From Mesorhizobium loti (GTDB taxonomy: Bacteria > Pseudomonadota > Alphaproteobacteria > Rhizobiales > Rhizobiaceae): a DNA stretch of 64,000 bases. The stretch is taken from positions 434,001 through 498,000 of the forward strand of contig NZ_PJRO01000001.1 of the NCBI RefSeq assembly GCF_002858745.1, in the 5' to 3' direction. This document shows positions 52,375-60,754 of the stretch, piece by piece (positions within the stretch are counted from its first letter, which is position 1; each line of letters opens with the position of its first letter). The notes beneath the pieces are model-generated. The model was not told where the DNA came from and did not search any database. It worked only from the letters and a program-made list of their open reading frames with translations. A program made the position numbers and the translations under genes.

Positions 52375-53178
52375 ATGCAGCCTGTCGCAGATGCTCCTTC
52401 CGATACGCCCCACGGCCCGCTCGTAGAGGCGCGTGACCTGGTCAAGCAGTTTGGCGGCCTGCGCGCCGTCGATCATATGTCGATCGCATTGCATCGCGGC
52501 GAGATGGTGGGGCTGATCGGCCCCAACGGCGCCGGCAAGACCACCCTCTTCAACCTCATAGCAGGCAGCCTGAACCCGACATCCGGCTCGATCCGGATCG
52601 GCGGCGTCGAGGTTGCGCAGGAGCGGCCGGAACGCCGCATCGCACGTGGCATCGGGCGCACGTTTCAGATCCCGCGTCCCTTCGCCGAGATGACGGTGCT
52701 GGAAAATGTCCTGACCGGCAGCCAGGGGCAGTCCGGCGAACGCATCTGGACGAATTTTCTTCAGCCTGGCCGTGTCGCCGCCGAAGAGCGGCAAGCCGTC
52801 GAGAAAGCGCGTGCGCTGCTGGATTTCGTCAAACTGTCCGGATTGGAAGCCGAGCCGGCACGGGTGCTGTCGGGCGGACAGCGCAAGCTGCTGGAGCTTG
52901 CACGCGTTCTGATGGCGGATCCTGAGACCATTCTGCTCGACGAGCCGGCCGCCGGTGTCAACCCGACGCTGCTGGAACTCATCATCGATCGCGTGCTCGA
53001 GCTCAACGGCCAGGGCAAATCGATCCTGCTGATCGAGCACAATATGGACATGGTCGCCCGGCTGTGCGGCCGTGTCGTCGTCATGGCTGCCGGAAAGCTG
53101 CTGACGGAAGGAGCTCCCGACGATGTTTCGCGCAACCGCACCGTGATCGAAGCCTATCTTGGCGAGGTCGCGGCATGA
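52375..53178 (+). CDS. Liv-type ABC transporter ATP-binding protein (LivG-like)
   Basis: 267 residues. Walker A GPNGAGKTTLF, signature LSGGQRKLLELARVLM and Walker B TILLDEPAAGVNPTL; LLIEHNMDMVARL gives the switch His. It has the LivG-specific insert with RTFQIPRPFAEMTVLENV. The ATG at 52375 is chosen; a TTG at 52336 lies inside the promoter region. Its stop overlaps the next start (ATGA). It powers uptake through the two permeases that follow. Confidence 0.93.
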   Translation: MQPVADAPSDTPHGPLVEARDLVKQFGGLRAVDHMSIALHRGEMVGLIGPNGAGKTTLFNLIAGSLNPTSGSIRIGGVEVAQERPERRIARGIGRTFQIPRPFAEMTVLENVLTGSQGQSGERIWTNFLQPGRVAAEERQAVEKARALLDFVKLSGLEAEPARVLSGGQRKLLELARVLMADPETILLDEPAAGVNPTLLELIIDRVLELNGQGKSILLIEHNMDMVARLCGRVVVMAAGKLLTEGAPDDVSRNRTVIEAYLGEVAA

Positions 53179-53927
53179 CCGGTTCGCAGCCAGTCGCACT
53201 TTCGACGCAGGCCCTTGTCGCCGGTTACGAGCCTGACCTGCCGATCGTGCGCGGCGTCGACTTCTCGATCCACAACGGCGAGTTCGTCATCGTGCTCGGC
53301 CCTAACGGCGCTGGCAAGTCCACCTTCGTCAAGGCGATCGCCGGACTGGTGCCGATCCACTCAGGCGCCACCTTGCTTGGCGATTTCGACATCACCGCCG
53401 TGCCGACGCATGAGAAGATCCGTCACGGCCTGGCCTTCGTGCCTCAGACGGAAAACATCTTCGCGACCATGTCGATCCACGACAACCTGCTTCTGGCCGC
53501 GAACGTGCTGCCCAAGGAAAAGCGCAGCCGCCGCGTGGCCGATCTCTACGCGATGTTCCCCGATCTCGCGGCGCGCCCCTCGTTGCGTGCTGGTCAGCTT
53601 TCGGGCGGTCAGCGCCAGATGCTGGCGGTGGCACGCGCCTTGATCGTCGAGCCGAGCGTGCTGATCCTGGACGAGCCTTCGGCGGGCCTTTCGCCCAAGA
53701 TCGTGCAGGAAGTGTTTGCGCAATTGAAGGCGATCAACGAGACCGGCGTCACCATCATCCTGGTCGAGCAGAACGTGAAGGCAGCGCTCGCCATCGCGGA
53801 TCGCGCTGCGATCCTGGTGGAGGGGCAACTGCGCCACGAGGGGCCGGCAGCCACTCTCGCCGAAGATCCGATCGTCGCCGAACTCTATCTCGGCGCTCGC
53901 CATACGGGAAAGACTGCGACGCCATGA
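53175..53927 (+). CDS. Liv-type ABC transporter ATP-binding protein (LivF-like)
   Basis: 250 residues. Walker A GPNGAGKSTFV, Q-loop FVPQTENIF, signature LSGGQRQMLAVARAL and Walker B VLILDEPSAGLSPK. Start and stop overlap both neighbours by four bases, so translation is coupled along the operon. With LivG it forms the ATPase pair. Confidence 0.93.
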   Translation: MTGSQPVALSTQALVAGYEPDLPIVRGVDFSIHNGEFVIVLGPNGAGKSTFVKAIAGLVPIHSGATLLGDFDITAVPTHEKIRHGLAFVPQTENIFATMSIHDNLLLAANVLPKEKRSRRVADLYAMFPDLAARPSLRAGQLSGGQRQMLAVARALIVEPSVLILDEPSAGLSPKIVQEVFAQLKAINETGVTIILVEQNVKAALAIADRAAILVEGQLRHEGPAATLAEDPIVAELYLGARHTGKTATP

Positions 53928-54835
53928 ACCCGCAACTGATCATGGATGGCCTGATAGCGGGTGCGATGATCGGGCTCGGTGCCATCGGCATCACGCTCAC
54001 CTATTCGATCCTGCGCTTCGCCAATTTCGCGCATGGCGAGATGATCAGCTGGGGCGCCTATCTCGCACTCGCTGCCAGCAGCCTGTTTGGAACGCTATCG
54101 GGAGCGCTGCTTAAACCAATCGGACCGTTCTCCTTCGGCTGGTCGCTCCCGTTAGCCGTGCTCGTTGCCGTAGCGCTGACAGCAGGACTGGCGCTTCTGG
54201 TCGACACGCTTTTGTTCGGCCTGCTGCGCAAGCACCGCAGCGCCATCATCATCATGGTGATGGCAAGCTTCGGTGCGTCGCTGGCGCTGCGCAGCCTGCT
54301 CGAATTCATCTTCACGTCGAAGCCTGTCTACTTCTCGAAGGCCTTGCAGATCGCGCTTCCGCTCGGTGGCGGCCTGCGGGCCACGCCCGATCAGATGCTG
54401 GCGCTGGCCATCGCGGCTCTCCTCGTCATCGCCGTTCACATCCTGCTGACTCGCACGGCGATCGGCCGCTCCATGCGCGCGGTGAGCGAGAACCAGCAGC
54501 TTGCCGGGGTTGCCGGCATCGACGTGCGCAAGGTGATCCGCACCGTCTGGGTGCTGGGTGCAGGACTTGCCTGCATCGCCGGCGTCATGGCCGGCCTTCT
54601 GGTGCAGATCCGTCCCTATATGGGTTTCGACCTGTTGCTGCCGCTGTTTGCCGCTGCAATCCTCGGCGGCATCGGCAGCGTACCCGGTGCCATGCTGGCA
54701 GGCCTGATCGTCGGCCTTGCGGAAGCGCTCGGTGTCCAGTTGATCGGCGCCGAATGGCGTGCAGCCGTCGCCTTCATCATCCTCGTCTTCGTCTTGCTGC
54801 TGCGCCCGCAAGGCCTGTTCGGGAGGGCGGAATGA
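53924..54835 (+). CDS. Liv-type ABC transporter permease (LivH-like)
   Basis: 303 residues with about eight membrane segments. GLGAIGITLTYSILRFANFAHGEMISWGAY is the LivH N-terminal signature (given here in two parts by its helices). AAAILGGIGSVPGAMLAGLI is the EAA-like loop. It pairs with the LivM-type permease and overlaps its start. Confidence 0.92.
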   Translation: MNPQLIMDGLIAGAMIGLGAIGITLTYSILRFANFAHGEMISWGAYLALAASSLFGTLSGALLKPIGPFSFGWSLPLAVLVAVALTAGLALLVDTLLFGLLRKHRSAIIIMVMASFGASLALRSLLEFIFTSKPVYFSKALQIALPLGGGLRATPDQMLALAIAALLVIAVHILLTRTAIGRSMRAVSENQQLAGVAGIDVRKVIRTVWVLGAGLACIAGVMAGLLVQIRPYMGFDLLLPLFAAAILGGIGSVPGAMLAGLIVGLAEALGVQLIGAEWRAAVAFIILVFVLLLRPQGLFGRAE

Positions 54836-55830
54836 GCGTCGAACTCGTTGCCTATGTCGCCTTCTTCCTGACCATGGCCCTGACCTACGCCGTCATGTGC
54901 CTGGGCCTCAACGTGCAGTGGGGGCAGACTGGCCTGTTCAACGTCGGCGTCGCCGGCTTCGTGGCTATCGGCGCCTACGTCTCCGCACTACTGACCACAC
55001 CCGACGCACCGGATCGTTTTGGCGGCTTTGGCCTGCCGATCCTCGTCGGCTGGCTGGGAGCCGCGCTTGCTACGGGCCTCGCTTCGTTTCTCGTCGGCTG
55101 GCTGACGATCCGCCTGCGCGCCGACTATCTCGCCATCGCGACTTTCGGCGTGGCGGTGACGGTGCAGCTTGTCGCGCTCAACCTGCAAAGCGTCACCGGC
55201 GGCCCCTTCGGCATCGGCTTCATCCCCAGGCCCTTCGCCAATCTGGCCGGCGATCCGTTGGCGTTCAGCTTGCTCAATCTCGGCGTCCTGATCGTCGTGG
55301 TCGTGCTGCTCTACCTCGCGCTCGAACATCTGTTGCGCAGCCCCTGGGGACGCGTGCTGCGCGCCATCCGGGAGGATGAGACGGCAGCACTGGCGCTTGG
55401 CAAGAACGCGACGCGCTTTCGCTTGCAGGCCTTTGCGATCGGCGGCGCCATTATGGGTCTGGCAGGTGCCACACAGGCCCATTTCGTCGGCTTCATCGCG
55501 CCCGACAACTACGTGCCACTGCTTACATTCCAGGTCTGGGCGATGCTGATCGTTGGCGGGTCCGGCAACAATCGCGGGGCCATCCTTGGCGCAGTGCTGG
55601 TCTGGGGCATCTGGGCAGCCTCGGCCGGCGCCATCGCCTCCCTTTTCCCACCGGACCAGCAGGCGCGCGCCGCCGCGCTGCGGATCGTGCTGATCGGTGT
55701 TGGATTGTGCGCGATCCTGCTGCTGCGGCCACGCGGCATTCTCGGCGAAGAGCGCGTGGTTTCGCGCCATCTTGCTCGTCTCAAGCCATCGCATCGAGTC
55801 GCGTCCAGACCCACCCCTCCCGATTCCTGA
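54832..55830 (+). CDS. Liv-type ABC transporter permease (LivM-like)
   Basis: 332 residues. NVQWGQTGLFNVGVAGFVAI-GAY and RAIREDETAALALGKN are LivM hallmarks, and IVGGSGNNRGAILGAVLVWG is the ATPase-contact loop. The ATG overlaps the LivH stop; the longer open frame upstream is not used. The AKR-RidA gene follows after 11 bases, in the same operon. Confidence 0.92.
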   Translation: MSVELVAYVAFFLTMALTYAVMCLGLNVQWGQTGLFNVGVAGFVAIGAYVSALLTTPDAPDRFGGFGLPILVGWLGAALATGLASFLVGWLTIRLRADYLAIATFGVAVTVQLVALNLQSVTGGPFGIGFIPRPFANLAGDPLAFSLLNLGVLIVVVVLLYLALEHLLRSPWGRVLRAIREDETAALALGKNATRFRLQAFAIGGAIMGLAGATQAHFVGFIAPDNYVPLLTFQVWAMLIVGGSGNNRGAILGAVLVWGIWAASAGAIASLFPPDQQARAAALRIVLIGVGLCAILLLRPRGILGEERVVSRHLARLKPSHRVASRPTPPDS

Positions 55831-55841
55831 GCGAGGCCGAA

Positions 55842-57299
55842 ATGCCAACCACCCCTGAACGCACGACCCTTGCCGGGCTCGATATCAGCCGGCTGCTGTG
55901 TGGGCTCTGGCAAGTCGCAGACATCGAGAAGGACGGGACGACACTCGACCCCGAGCAAAGTGCCGATGCCTTGCAGGCCTATGCCGAGGCTGGTTTCGAC
56001 ACATTCGACATGGCTGACCACTACGGCAGCGCCGAAATCATAACCGGTCGCCTGTTGTCTCGTTACCCCGTGGACAAACGACCTCGGGCTTTCACCAAAT
56101 GGTGCCCGGAACCCGGCCCTATGACGGCGGAAGTCGTACGAAAAGGCGTCCAGGAACGGCTCGATCGGCTCGGCGTAAATAAGGTAGACCTGCTGCAGTT
56201 CCACTGGTGGAGCTTCGAACACCCGGCATGGCTGGATGCGCTGCACGAAATGGCACGGCTCAGGCGGGAAGGCCTGATCGGCGCCATCGGCGTCACCAAT
56301 TTCGATGCCGCGCATCTGGCGCTCGCCCTCGCCGACGGCATCCCGCTCGCCTCCAACCAGGTCTCCTTTTCCCTGATCGACCGTCGCGCAGCCGGGGCGG
56401 TTTCCGAACTTTGCTCGCGCAGCGGCGTCAGGCTGTTCGCCTACGGAACCCTGTGCGGCGGTTTTCTTTCCGACAAATGGCTGGGCGCAGCGGAGCCGGC
56501 ATCGATCCCCGACTGGAGCCGCTCGAAATACAAGCGCTTCATCGACACCGCCGGCGGCTGGGAAGCCTTCCAGGGCGTGCTTGCCGCGGCAGGCGAAATC
56601 GCGCGCAAGCATAAGGTCTCGATTTCCAATGTCGCGACGCGCTGGGTGCTGGAACATCAGTCCGTAGCAGCCGCCATCATCGGCGCGCGGCTCGGCGAAA
56701 GCGAACATCGCGACGACAATCTGAAAGTCTTCTCCTTCGCACTCGACACAGAAGACAAGGCCCGGCTCGAGGCAGCTTTTTCCGGCACACAACCGATCCC
56801 CGGCGATTGCGGTGATGAATACCGCCGCCCGCCCTTCCTCACCGCCTCAGGCGACCTCAGCCATCACCTCGACGCTCTGCCTTCAGTGTATGTGGCCGAG
56901 CCCATTCCGGGACGGTCGAGCCGCTCACGTGTCTCCTCCGGCAGCATATGGGAACCCATTGCGGGTTTCAGCCGAGCGGTGCGGGTGAAGGACACGATCC
57001 GCGTTTCCGGCACCACAGCCACCCATGGTTCCGACCGCTGCGTCGCACCCGGCGACGTCGGCGCGCAGACCACCTACATTCTCGACAAGATCCTGGCTTC
57101 GATCGCCGCACTTGGCGGGCGTGCCGAAGATGTCGTGCGCACGCGCATCTATCTTCGTGATGCCTCATTGTGGGAACCGGCATCTCGGGCGCATGGCCGC
57201 GTCTTCGGAGAAATCAAGCCGGCTAACACCATGATCGCGGCTGGCGACCTTATCGGTGACTACGAGGTCGAGATCGAAGCAGAGGCGGTGATCGACTGA
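55842..57299 (+). CDS. Aldo/keto reductase fused to a RidA-fold (YjgF/YER057c/UK114) domain
   Basis: 485 residues in one uninterrupted frame. Residues about 5-320 are an AKR barrel with the full tetrad D56, Y61, K86 and H121. Residues about 366-485 are a Rid-fold domain: IRVSGTTATHG, RAEDVVRTRIYLRDAS and the ending YEVEIEAEAV. At the place of the catalytic Arg of RidA (PARS in E. coli) it reads PANT, with N462, so imine deaminase activity of the classical kind is doubtful. GAGG precedes the ATG. It is the last gene of the Liv-type operon. The fusion suggests a carbonyl reduction coupled to handling of a nitrogenous or enamine-like intermediate. Confidence 0.9.
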   Translation: MPTTPERTTLAGLDISRLLCGLWQVADIEKDGTTLDPEQSADALQAYAEAGFDTFDMADHYGSAEIITGRLLSRYPVDKRPRAFTKWCPEPGPMTAEVVRKGVQERLDRLGVNKVDLLQFHWWSFEHPAWLDALHEMARLRREGLIGAIGVTNFDAAHLALALADGIPLASNQVSFSLIDRRAAGAVSELCSRSGVRLFAYGTLCGGFLSDKWLGAAEPASIPDWSRSKYKRFIDTAGGWEAFQGVLAAAGEIARKHKVSISNVATRWVLEHQSVAAAIIGARLGESEHRDDNLKVFSFALDTEDKARLEAAFSGTQPIPGDCGDEYRRPPFLTASGDLSHHLDALPSVYVAEPIPGRSSRSRVSSGSIWEPIAGFSRAVRVKDTIRVSGTTATHGSDRCVAPGDVGAQTTYILDKILASIAALGGRAEDVVRTRIYLRDASLWEPASRAHGRVFGEIKPANTMIAAGDLIGDYEVEIEAEAVID

Positions 57300-57306
57300 T
57301 CTCCGC

Positions 57307-57324
57307 CGATAGCCACAGCTATCG
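57307..57324. terminator. Terminator between convergent AKR-RidA and AraC genes
   Basis: CGATAGC, CACA, GCTATCG (seven-base stem) followed by CTCTTATT lies in the 28-base gap between the two stops. It can serve the rightward operon and perhaps both. Confidence 0.6.
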
Positions 57325-57327
57325 CTC

Positions 57328-58347
57328 TTATTGCCTGGCCGGAACGATCTCGCGCGGCGTCACGCCGAAACGGCGCCGGAATGCGGTCGCGAAGTTGGCC
57401 GGGCTGGTGTAGCCGGCAATATCGCTGGCTCCCTGCACGGTCACCTCGCCGGCCTGTAGAGCAAGGAAGGCGCGTTCCAGGCTTCGATCGCGGATATATT
57501 CGAACACGCTGCTCCCCTCCGCCTGACGGAACAGTCGCTGCAGGCCGCTGGCACTGATGCCGGCGGCACGAGCGATCATCTCCACACTCAGTGAACCGCC
57601 CGGACGGTTGTCGATAAGCTCCTTTGCCCTCTGCAACCGGACAATATCCTGGCGGGCCATGCCGTCACCGGGTGGAAGTCTGCGCCCGGACTGCGTAACG
57701 GCAGCGAGCGTCTCAAGGATGATCTCGATCGCACGCCCTTCGAGATACAGCTTGTGCAAGGCGGGCGAGAGGCCAGAAGGCGCCATGACCTGCTGCACGA
57801 GATCGATGACGCGCGGCGTCAATGTCCAGGCGTGATGCGCGAGATGGTCTTTCAGGAACGCCCCCGCCAACCGGGCATCCTGCATCTCCTCAAGCCCGTC
57901 TCGGTCGAACCATTCCGGAGTGGCCGAAACAACGAGATGGCGCACATGCTGGCGGCCACGTGAGGCCCGCCGGAAACTTTCCGCGTTGACGCTCATGATG
58001 GCGCTGCCCTGCATGGCGCTTTTCGGGTTTCCCTTGAACGCGAAATGCCGGTCACCAATGTCGAGATCGACCTGGCCATCGAGGAAGATGATGCAGGACA
58101 AGCCTTCCTTGAGATGGGAGGTCACGGTGAACATCCGCTCCTCCACGACATCACCGCCATGGAGAACAAGGCCGCTGCGCAACTCCTGATGCAGCAGCCT
58201 GCCCTCGATCAGCGTATCCTCGTCGGCAAGGCGATCATCGGGGCTGTCGAGCACGACCCCGTCCTTAGCCATGAAGTCGCGGACACGCACCCGCCTGTCC
58301 AGCTCTGAGGAGCCAATATCTCTTTCCGTCCGCGCCACCGTCGACAT
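57328..58347 (-). CDS. AraC family transcriptional regulator (PchR-like)
   Basis: 339 residues from the ATG at 58347, which has GGAAAG close upstream; a longer frame to 58446 is possible. The C-terminal AraC domain contains LSVEMIARAAGISASGLQRLFRQ and DIAGYTSPANFATAFRRRFGVTP. The N-terminal domain, with KEGLSCIIFLDGQVDLDIGD and the FAFKGNPKSAMQGS region, is like siderophore-sensing PchR-type regulators. It is divergent from a TonB-dependent siderophore receptor gene and probably activates it when the siderophore is taken up. Confidence 0.9.
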   Translation of the reverse strand: MSTVARTERDIGSSELDRRVRVRDFMAKDGVVLDSPDDRLADEDTLIEGRLLHQELRSGLVLHGGDVVEERMFTVTSHLKEGLSCIIFLDGQVDLDIGDRHFAFKGNPKSAMQGSAIMSVNAESFRRASRGRQHVRHLVVSATPEWFDRDGLEEMQDARLAGAFLKDHLAHHAWTLTPRVIDLVQQVMAPSGLSPALHKLYLEGRAIEIILETLAAVTQSGRRLPPGDGMARQDIVRLQRAKELIDNRPGGSLSVEMIARAAGISASGLQRLFRQAEGSSVFEYIRDRSLERAFLALQAGEVTVQGASDIAGYTSPANFATAFRRRFGVTPREIVPARQ

Positions 58348-58479
58348 CGCTTTCCGCTCGCATACCTCTCGCCGGTGCTGCGAGGCTGAAGAATCATTCC
58401 TACGCAAAGATGTCTGAACGTCCGGCAAAGGTCCCGGCGTTGTCACACATGCTTAGCTGCCCTATCCACTACTTTAACT

Positions 58480-58494
58480 TGACAAATGCAGTCA
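58480..58494 (+). promoter_or_regulatory. TGA-N9-TCA iron box (RirA/IRO type)
   Basis: TGA CAAATGCAG TCA, within the larger inverted repeat TTGAC-N7-GTCAA, 20 bases before the receptor ATG. The TGA-N9-TCA pattern is the iron-responsive IRO motif bound by RirA in rhizobia. This would repress siderophore uptake in iron-replete cells. Confidence 0.65.
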
Positions 58495-58513
58495 AATTTA
58501 TTTGGGGCTTGGA

Positions 58514-60754
58514 ATGGTTCGAATTGGCGTCACGGCATATCAGGCAGGCAGAGCATGGGGCACATCCGCCTGTCACGGTCGCCTGTTGCGCGGTTCGATC
58601 CTTGCCTTCGGCGCGGTGTTGGCACTGCCCCCGTTGGCAAGCGCCCAGAATGCGGCAGGGCCTACCCAGCTTGAAAAGATCACGCTCGAAGGTGAAAGCG
58701 CTCGCGGTCCGGACAAGGGTATCGTTGCCAAGCAGAGCACCAGCGCTTCGAAGACCAGCACGCCACTCAAGGAAACACCACAGGCCGTCAGCGTGGTCAC
58801 GCGCGATCAGATGAAGGCTCAGGGCGTCGACAGTGTCGCGGACGCGCTGCGCTACACGCCGGGCGTCCTCCCCGACCCGAACGGCTTCGATGTGCGCTAC
58901 GACTGGCTCTACATTCGCGGTTTCAACACCTTTGGCACGACCTGGCTCGATGGGCTGGTCATGCCCGGCGATCCATCCGGATACGCCACGCCGACCGTCC
59001 ACCCCTTCGCCCTCGAACGTGTGGAAGTCATCAAGGGGCCGGCATCCGTGCTTTACGGGCGCGCCGTGCCAGGCGGACTGGTCAATCTGGTCAGCAAGCG
59101 GCCGCAGCAAACGGCGCACCGCGAAGCTTCGATCAAGACCAGCGCCTTCGGCGGCGTCGAAGGGGCCATCGACGTGACCGGACCGCTGACGCCGGATGGC
59201 GAATGGCTCTATCGCTTCACCGGCTTGGCCAAGAACATGCATACCCAGATCGACATGGAGCGCGATCGCAAGATCATGCTGGCGCCCAGCCTGACCTGGA
59301 ATCCGTCGGCCGACACCTCGCTCACCCTCTATGGCTACTACCAGCGCGACCGCGACATCTTCAGCCCACGCTTCTATCCGGCCGCCGGCACGTTACTGCC
59401 CAATCCCGCCGGGGAGATTCCCCGCGATCTTTTCCTGGCCGATCCCAATGCAAACCAGTTCAACCGCGACTATTTCGCCGCCGGCTACGAATTCTCGCAT
59501 CACCTCAACGAAACCTGGACGGTGCGTCAGAACCTTCGTTATGCCCGCTCCGAACAGGACATGTTCCTGGCTCTGGTCAATCCTGCCTTTGCCTACTCGG
59601 GCGCGCCGTCCAGCCAGTTGAACAGGGTCTCCGGCGTTTCGGACGACAAGCTTTCCACCTTTGCGGTCGACAACCAGGCCGAAGCGGTGTTCGACACCGG
59701 CGCCCTTAACCACACCGTGCTTTTCGGGCTCGACTATGTGCATGCGGTCACGGACACGAACTTCGGCAACACCGGTCCCGGCGTCAATGTGCCGCCGCTG
59801 GACTTCCTCAACCCCATTTACGGGCGGATGATCCCGACGGCACCGATCCAGCGCTCGGGCCTGCAGAAACAGGATCAGATCGGCTTCTATGCCCAGGATC
59901 AGATCCGCTACGACCGCTGGGTCGGCACGTTTGGATTGCGATACGACCGATCCAAGCTCGAAAGCACGAACCGCATGCTGGCGGATACGCAACCGGTCAA
60001 GACAGACGACAATCAGCTGACCTGGCGCGCCGGCCTCACCTATCTCTTCGACAACGGCCTGGCGCCTTACGCCAGCTATACGACATCCTTCCTGCCGACC
60101 CTGGGAACGGACAAGTCGAACAATCCCTTCCGCGCCCAGACCGCCCAGCAATTCGAAGTCGGCGTCAAATACGAACCGGTCGGAGCGCGCGGCATGGTCG
60201 GCCTGTCGGTCTTCGACCTGACGCTTGAGAACGCATTGACGCCCGACCCGAAAGACTCGCGCTTCTCCGTCCAGGCAGGCAAGCAGCGCGTGCGCGGTGT
60301 CGAGCTTGAGGCCAAGGTGGAGCTCACGCCCGAACTCGACGTGCTCGGCGCCTATGCCTATTCGCATTCGGAAGTGCTGCGTTCGAACAGGAGCGTGGAA
60401 CTGGGGCGCGAGATGCTCCGGCTGCCTGAGCACCAAGCCAGTCTGTGGGCAATCTACCGGCCGACATATGTGCCTGGCTTTGCCCTCAGCGCAGGCGTGC
60501 GCGCCATGTCGTCCTACCAGACCGACAGCACCTATCTGGCGCAATTGCGCATTCCGGCACGCACACTTGTCGATATCGGCGCGGAATATGACTTCGGTGC
60601 GGTCGACAAGACGTTCGAAGGCACCAAGCTGCAGCTCAACGTGAGCAATCTTTTCGACAAGAAATATGTCTCGCACTGCCTGAACCTGACCGGTGGCAGT
60701 TGCAACTACGGCGCTGGACGGACGATCACCGCGGGCATCAACTACACATGGTAA
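58514..60754 (+). CDS. TonB-dependent siderophore receptor
   Basis: 746 residues. The signal region is long, ending LALPPLASAQ. The plug domain shows LKETPQAVSVVTRDQMKAQG near residue 85 and VIKGPASVLYGRAVPGGLVN. The barrel ends in an aromatic residue (NYTW), as outer-membrane proteins do. It imports a ferric siderophore, probably hydroxamate-type as in FhuA/FoxA relatives. An ATG at 58514 is used; a TTG at 58502 is possible. An iron box lies just upstream, and the binding-protein gene overlaps its stop. Confidence 0.92.
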   Translation: MVRIGVTAYQAGRAWGTSACHGRLLRGSILAFGAVLALPPLASAQNAAGPTQLEKITLEGESARGPDKGIVAKQSTSASKTSTPLKETPQAVSVVTRDQMKAQGVDSVADALRYTPGVLPDPNGFDVRYDWLYIRGFNTFGTTWLDGLVMPGDPSGYATPTVHPFALERVEVIKGPASVLYGRAVPGGLVNLVSKRPQQTAHREASIKTSAFGGVEGAIDVTGPLTPDGEWLYRFTGLAKNMHTQIDMERDRKIMLAPSLTWNPSADTSLTLYGYYQRDRDIFSPRFYPAAGTLLPNPAGEIPRDLFLADPNANQFNRDYFAAGYEFSHHLNETWTVRQNLRYARSEQDMFLALVNPAFAYSGAPSSQLNRVSGVSDDKLSTFAVDNQAEAVFDTGALNHTVLFGLDYVHAVTDTNFGNTGPGVNVPPLDFLNPIYGRMIPTAPIQRSGLQKQDQIGFYAQDQIRYDRWVGTFGLRYDRSKLESTNRMLADTQPVKTDDNQLTWRAGLTYLFDNGLAPYASYTTSFLPTLGTDKSNNPFRAQTAQQFEVGVKYEPVGARGMVGLSVFDLTLENALTPDPKDSRFSVQAGKQRVRGVELEAKVELTPELDVLGAYAYSHSEVLRSNRSVELGREMLRLPEHQASLWAIYRPTYVPGFALSAGVRAMSSYQTDSTYLAQLRIPARTLVDIGAEYDFGAVDKTFEGTKLQLNVSNLFDKKYVSHCLNLTGGSCNYGAGRTITAGINYTW

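Noticed and set aside
55707..57299. Possibility that the AKR-RidA protein is two genes or a sequencing artefact
   Set aside because: The frame is continuous through the linker (about residues 320-366) with no start codon and ribosome site before the Rid domain; a fused product is the simpler reading.
58479..58507. TTGACA at 58479 as a sigma-70 promoter for the siderophore receptor
   Set aside because: No acceptable -10 box lies 16-18 bases downstream, and it would leave almost no leader before the start codon; it is better read as part of the iron box.
59393..60676. 427-codon leftward open frame inside the TonB-dependent receptor gene
   Set aside because: It is antisense to a textbook receptor and shows repeated charged patterns mirrored from the barrel strands.
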